64,000 bases of DNA, taken from assembly GCA_963680875.1 (NCBI GenBank), contig OY804579.1, forward strand, positions 83,875,095-83,939,094. The letters run 5' to 3'. Below the pieces are notes generated by a model. The model ran no database searches. It saw only the letters and a list, made by a program, of their open reading frames with translations, and had not been told where the DNA came from. This DNA is from Bathymodiolus brooksi. Lineage: Eukaryota; Mollusca; Bivalvia; Mytilida; Modiolidae. Shown piece after piece: positions 58,440-64,000 of this stretch. Numbering within the stretch: the first letter of the stretch is position 1; each line of letters begins with the position of its first letter. Both the position numbers and the translations under genes were made by a program.

Positions 58440-60225
58440 GAACATGATTTGTAATATAGGCCTTATTATATGGTACATTAATAAAATCTACTGAATCAGA
58501 AACATGATTTGTTTTTTTGGACTTGTTATAGTCTCCATTGATAAAATCTACCTAATCAGAAACATGATTTGTTTTTTTGGACTTGTTATAGTCTCCATTG
58601 ATAAAATATACCTAATCAGAAACATGATTGTTTTTTTTGCCTTATTATAGGGTCCATTAATAAAATCTACTGAATCAGAAACATAATTTTGTTTTTTGGC
58701 CTTGTTATCAAGCCTCCATTGATAAAATCTACTGAATCAGAAACATGATTTTGTTTTTTTGGCCTTGTAATAGAATCTCCATTAGTAATATCTACCAAAG
58801 CAGCAACACATTTTTTCTTATTTTGGCCTTTTAATAGAATCTCCATTAATAAAATCTACTGAATCAGAAACATGATTGTGTTTTTTTTTGGCCTACAAAT
58901 AGAATCTCCATGAGTAAAATTTACCAAAGCAGCAACATGATTTGTTTTTTTGGTCTTATTAATAAAAATTACTGAGTCAGAAACACGATTTTGTTTTTTT
59001 GTCCTTTTAATAGAATCTCCATTTATAAAACTTAATGAATCAGAAATAAAATCTACTATATCAGAAACATGATTGTGTTATTTTTTGGCCTTGTAATAGA
59101 ATCTCCATGAGTAAAATTTACCAAAGCGGCAACATGATTTTTTTTTTTTTTATCTTATTATAAGGTCCATTAATAAAATCTACTGAATCAGAAAAATTAT
59201 TTTGCTTTTTTGTCCTTTTAATAGAATCTCCATTAGTAATATCTACCAAAGCAGCAACACATTTTTTCTTATTTTGGCCTTTTAATAGAATCTCCATTAA
59301 TAAAATCTACTGAATCAGAAACATGATTGTTTTTTTTTGGCCTACAAATAGAATCTCCATGAGTAAAATTTACCAAAGCAGCAACATGATTTGTTTTTTT
59401 GGTCTTATTAATAAAAATTACTGAGTCAGAAACACGATTTTGTTTTTTTGTCCTTTTAATAGAATCTCCATTAATAAAACTTAATGAATCAGAAATAAAA
59501 TCTACTGAATCAGAAACATGATTGTGTTATTTTTTGGCCTTGTAATAGAATCTCCATGAGTAAAATTTACCAAAGCGGCAACATGATTTTTTTTTTTTAT
59601 CTTATTATAAGGTCCATTAATAAAATCTACTGAATCAGAAACATTATTTTGCTTTTTTGTCCTTTTAATAGAATCTCCATTAGTAATATCTACCAAAGCA
59701 GCAACACATTTTTTCTTATTTTGGCCTTTTAATAGAATCTCCATTAATAAAATCTACTGAATCAGAAACATGATTGTGTTTTTTTTTGGCCTACAAATAG
59801 AATCTCCATGAGTAAAATTTACCAAAGCAGCAACATGATTTGTTTTTTTGGTCTTATTATAAGGTCCATTAATAAAAATTACTGAGTCAGAAACACGATT
59901 TTGTTTTTTTGTCCTTTTAATAGAATCTCCATTAATAAAACTTAATGAATCAGAAATAAAATCTACTGAATCAGAAACATGATTGTGTTATTTTTTGGCC
60001 TTGTAATAGAATCTCCATGAGTAAAATTTACCAAAGCAGCAACATGATTTTTTTTTTTTTATCTTATTATAAGGTCCATTAATAAAATCTACTGAATCAG
60101 AAACATTATTTTGCTTTTTTGTCCTTTTAATAGAATCTCCATTAATAAAACTTAATGAATCAAAAACATGATTTTTTAAAAATTTGGCCTTGTAATACAG
60201 TCTCCACATGTAAGATAAAAACAAC
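58440..60225. repeat. 1.8-kb satellite-like array with higher-order structure
   Basis: The basic unit (about 60-85 bp) has a poly-T core, TTGGCCTTNTAATAGAATCT, CCATTAATAAAATCTACTGA and ATCAGAAACATGATT. Left of about 58680 the units are about 60 bp. From about 58800 several variants alternate (ACCAAAGCAGCAACA, TACTGAGTCAGAAACACGAT). Marker GATTGTGTTATTTTTTGGCC recurs at 59071, 59520 and 59981, giving a higher-order period of about 449-461 bp. Open frames on the minus strand are by-products. Confidence 0.9.
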
Positions 60226-60434
60226 TGAATCAGTCATAGATATTAAAACAAAACCTGAACAGAAATGTCTGTTGTTCATCCTCATCACCGATACAAAATG
60301 ATGAAGAGGATGAAAAAAATTACCTGTTTTATGTAACAATGGAAATACTGTCTTTTTAATGTAATGATAATCATGAAGAGATTAAAAAAAAGGGGGGGAG
60401 GCTGTCAGATTTTGGAGATATTGTTTAGTCTGGG

Positions 60435-60690
60435 TTGGGGTTTATAGTGTTTAACGCCACTTTCAACAATATTTCAGTTAGATTGTGGTGGTCACTTTTA
60501 ATGGTGGAGTTAACCAGAGTACCCGTAGAAACCTGTCGCAAGTCACTGATGAACTTTATCACATAATGTTGTATCGAGTACATTTGCCATTAACGGGCTT
60601 CGAACTCGCAACTTTAGTGGTGATAGGCACTGATTGCACAGGTAGTTGTAAATTCAACTACCATACGACCACATAAGCCCCTGTTTAGTC
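60435..60690 (-). repeat. SINE-A, near full length
   Basis: 3' domain GTGTTTAACGCCACTTTCAA, body, B box on the minus strand (TGCGAGTTCGAAGCCCG) and head (GGTCGTATGGTAGTTGAATT). Confidence 0.8.
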
Positions 60691-60954
60691 TGAATTGGCT
60701 ACATGGCTTCAAAAGGGAAAAAAAAGTCGGTCAAAACAGGATTGACTTGCATAATTATTTTGATGTAAATTGTAACGAAGCCTCAGTTTTGTGTGGAACA
60801 GACCAAGGTCATTAACAAATACTAACATTCATTCAAAACTTCAGACACATTTTAAGAATCTAACATTTAAGACATACATCAAACTATTCCTGAAATTATT
60901 TAAGGTTCTCCCTTTTCTTCATTCCAATGTTAAACATACATTCCAAGTGAGCAA

Positions 60955-61095
60955 TATCAAGGTGAGAACAAGTTCATTTCAATGAGATGATGATGACTGC
61001 TGGCTGACAGAAACAAGAGTCCGTGAGTAGACATGTCGCTCTCTTCTGACACATTATCCTGTTTTAAAGCTAACCAGTCTTTGCTCTTACTCTTA
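60955..61095 (-). repeat. SINE-B, partial
   Basis: Has the AAGGTGAGAACAAGTTCATT, TCAATGAGATGATGATGACT and GTAGACATGTCGCTC blocks; the head is missing. Confidence 0.65.
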
Positions 61096-61199
61096 CAGAG
61101 TGATTAAGTTGCCCAGATACAGTATTGTTATAAATACTGTTATAGTGACAGCCGGAACCTTTGAGCCATATTGAAAGTGGGAGGTTTGGCGCTTTAAAA

Positions 61200-61375
61200 T
61201 CTGATTCAACTCACCATTTCTTTAGAAATGGCTGTACCAAGTCAGGGTCATTACGGTTTTCACAGTTTTCCGGTTGTTGACTGATTTTGTCTGTTTATAT
61301 ACTTGTTGAGTTTTGACTTTCCCTTTGTAAGAGTGTTCAGAGTTCGGTAATTTTGTTATTACCCTTATTTATCGA
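61200..61375. repeat. Dispersed repeat shared with 13490-13700
   Basis: CTTTCCCTTTGTAAGAGTG and GTTATTACCCTTATTT correspond in inverted orientation to the copy near 13560-13640. Confidence 0.5.
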
Positions 61376-62764
61376 CGGAAGTAGAGTGCAGTTCAGGGTA
61401 TGACTTATGCTCATTATTGATGACCTGACTGTGACATGTAGAACAGCAATAGAAGTGCTGTTCCTTTGTACATTTACATCCATATCCTTTCTGACTACAT
61501 GTATTTAATATATAGAAATGTAATCCTAGCATTGCATGCATAAACACTTCAGTGTATGCGATTCAAAATTCTGAAATGACTATTCCTGTAGTACAGCCTG
61601 GGATTTTCTACAACTTCAAATAGGTTTAACCTTGGAATGGAAAAGGGGAACTTAATACTTAACACAAAAAATTTCAATACAAATAACCTAAAAAAATAAA
61701 ATTGGCATGAATTTATTAATTACTATTTTGAGATGTGACAAGACTAGATTCAGATATATAAGTAAACTTATATGGATGGTTTATGTACATAACCCTTGCT
61801 TCAATAATCTCACTTGGTCTACCAATGAAATGATCAGACTTGACAAAATATCAACAAAATTATGATAAAACAAACTTCTAATAATTCTCCGTCAGTTCAA
61901 TACATAATTGACCAATGGAGAGAAAAGGAATGATATCTATATAGAATATTGTTTTTAAGCCACTACAGAAAACAACAAGCTTCTAGTTTGGTTAAGAAAA
62001 ATTCTTATCACTTTTTACCGGTACACCAAATTTGCTAACAAATAACTAGTGTATGGTTTCCAGACTAAAAATTAATATTTTTCTGTTTCAAAAATGCAAC
62101 CAAGTATTTGACTAGAATCTACTGGTCATATAATACTAATAGAAAATAGATCAATTAGTATATGAGTATTAGATTTATTTTTTTTCCGATAAAACTAAAT
62201 TGGTATTTTGGCTTTCAAATTAGCAATACATTTTATGTGATAGTGAAACGTTCTCTTTTAAATCTTAATATTGTATTTCTATTAGCACTTATTTTTGTTT
62301 ATTTTTGTTAGAAAAAGTGCTAAAAATAGAAGTTATGCCATTTTCTTTCCACAAAAGGTAGCTATTAGTTATTTAAGATATTTATGAAAAAAAAATTCAC
62401 AAGACTACCCCCCCCCCCCTTTTTTCTTTCTTTCATGAAATAAACTTTCAGGGACAATTTGAAATGGTCAAGACATAAAAATACAATTAAATTGTAAACA
62501 TGTTTCTATTAAAATAATTACACAAGATTCTGAAACATCTAAGATGTATAGAATCATAGATGGAGAGCACAGTAAGACTAGAAGTGTACCTTGCAATGCA
62601 TACATGTACACTATTTTTCTATTCAAATTCTAACAATAATAATCTTATTCATGTTATAAATAACTAGAGTCAGTCAGACCCTTACCCACTTATAAAATAT
62701 AAATCTACTATTTAATGTTCATTTATGTACATTGTGGGTTCAATCAGGTTTGTGGTTTCTGGTA
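61376..62764. other. Non-coding stretch
   Basis: AT-rich, with no supported gene. A short poly-C tract is at about 62409-62419. Confidence 0.5.
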
Positions 62765-62820
62765 GGTAAATGGTGTTTAACGCACCTTTCAACAATATTT
62801 CAGTTATATCGTGCGGTCTG
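62765..62820 (-). repeat. SINE-A 3' fragment
   Basis: AATGGTGTTTAACGCACCTT then TTTCAGTTATATCGTGCGG; only the 3' domain remains. Confidence 0.7.
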
Positions 62821-63410
62821 TGGTTTCTGAGAAGATAAATGCATCAAATACGCATATCTCCATTACATATATTTATAATATTTCCTGCAGTGGTGTCTAT
62901 TTTTACCTAACAATTTGAATGTTTCACTGTTAAATGTATTGTATTAAGCATACAAGATGACATTATAATGTTCATATGTTTTGGTAAACTTTAATTGGCC
63001 TTAACAACCAGTCATATCCAAACTTTCAAACTGTAAACCATAAAATTGCAACTTGCCCTATTTGACTATCTTCCTGACTATTCAACACATACATTCACAG
63101 TGATAATGGCATACAGTATTTTAACATTTTTGGGATTCACAGCGAAACTAACTGATCGAATAAAATGATACAAACTTTTAACAATATCACAATTCTTTCT
63201 ACTTCTGGGGAAAAAAATGTTATCAATATTGACATTAAATGACCCCTTTCTTTACTGCAAATCTACCAAGACAGTGTTCCTTAAATCCACAATGTTTGTT
63301 GTAAAATATCTAGTAGAAATTATGTGCACAATGATGAAAATGTACGGATGTTACCAGTGATGAAAAAATCATGTATTTAATGACAAAATATTAGATGAAC
63401 ATGATTAAGT
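62821..63410. other. Non-coding stretch
   Basis: No recognisable gene or repeat. Confidence 0.45.
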
Positions 63411-63700
63411 AGTATGTGGCCATGATAAAATAATGTGACCATGATAAAAATAGCATGTGACCATGATTAAAATAACATGTGACCATGATAAAATAATATG
63501 TGACTATGATTAAATAACATGTGACCATGATAAAATAACATGTGACCATGATATAATAACATGTGACCATGATATAATAATATGTGACCATGATAAAAGT
63601 AACATGTGACCATGATAACATAACATGTGACCATGATAAAAATAACATGTGACCATGATTAACATAACATGTGACCATGATAAAATTGCAGGTGATTGTG
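63411..63700. repeat. 21-22-bp minisatellite, about 13 copies
   Basis: Units of the form CATGTGACCATGATAAAATAA, varying in the run of A and at GATAAA/GATTAA. Because some unit lengths are multiples of three and stop-free, the minus strand shows spurious repetitive frames. Confidence 0.95.
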
Positions 63701-64000
63701 ATAATGTAAAATCAACACATGCATAGGTGTCAAGTGGGAGGCACACACTTTTATTTATATATATAAAAAGTCTAAATATATCAAACACTCAGCTGTTCCC
63801 ATGTCTGAAATAAAAATATTGCTGAAATTTGGTAATTTTTACAATATTTTTTTGTTAAAATGTTGGCAAGGATTTTACATTTAATACTGTAATTTCACAA
63901 TTTAATGGTATGTTTTGATAAATGTGACTTTACCAAGCAAGACCTCACATTTGTACATGTAAACAGTTAAGAGTACTGAAAGGGTAATGAATTCAATACA

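Noticed and set aside
59502..60224. Lys/Asn-rich frames with NGDSIKRTKK repeats
   Set aside because: Minus-strand reading of the satellite array; frame is broken by unit-length changes.
63411..63700. Possible CRISPR-like array
   Set aside because: Regular repeats, but with no unique spacers between them; this is a eukaryotic minisatellite.
63391..63788. Repetitive SWSHVMLSWSHV-type frames
   Set aside because: By-product of the 21-22-bp minisatellite.

Overview
The window is nuclear DNA of an invertebrate, most likely a lophotrochozoan and probably a bivalve mollusc. The reasons are AT-rich sequence, short exons in very long introns, dense tRNA-derived SINEs, DIRS-type and LINE retrotransposon debris, many foldback/MITE elements and minisatellites, and no bacterial gene organisation. 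The species cannot be named from the sequence alone.

Two genes are recognised with confidence, both read by assembling spliced exons. SIRT1, an NAD-dependent protein deacetylase, lies on the minus strand (44174 down to 27799; 10 coding exons, 856 residues, all splice phases consistent). DNAJC12, a J-domain co-chaperone, lies on the plus strand (47335 to 53164; 5 coding exons, 159 residues). They are head to head, the order and orientation also found in vertebrates, so this is ancient microsynteny. A 3.0-kb transposon (about 44234-47248) with ~590-bp terminal inverted repeats, a 9-bp flanking direct repeat and a SWIM-finger protein (Mutator/MULE-like, transposase core missing) sits between the two start codons. 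Without it the start codons would be only about 136 bp apart, so the element appears to have split a compact bidirectional promoter.

Region by region: 1-4.3 kb is non-coding with two short MITEs and a 52-bp minisatellite. 4.3-8.5 kb is a decayed DIRS-type retrotransposon on the minus strand (gag-like, RT-RNase H, tyrosine recombinase). 8.5-15 kb is non-coding with foldback elements and inverted GAAAC arrays. 15.4-22.9 kb holds three unrecognised putative protein genes (94 aa with a C-terminal membrane segment; 385 aa intronless; 190 aa, probably a terminal exon), a LINE 3' fragment and several palindromes. 22.9-27.7 kb is mainly SINEs. 27.8-44.2 kb is SIRT1 with SINEs, MITEs, a hAT fragment and a tandem array in its introns. 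44.2-47.3 kb is the transposon and the split promoter. 47.3-53.2 kb is DNAJC12. 53.5-64 kb is a gene-poor repeat field with a TA-flanked MITE, a 38-39-bp minisatellite, a 1.8-kb array with ~450-bp higher-order periodicity, more SINEs and a 21-22-bp minisatellite.

Two tRNA-headed SINE families (here SINE-A and SINE-B) recur through the right-hand two thirds of the window in both orientations and seem to share an internal block. All functional statements beyond SIRT1 and DNAJC12 are inference from reading sequence by eye; no database search was run.
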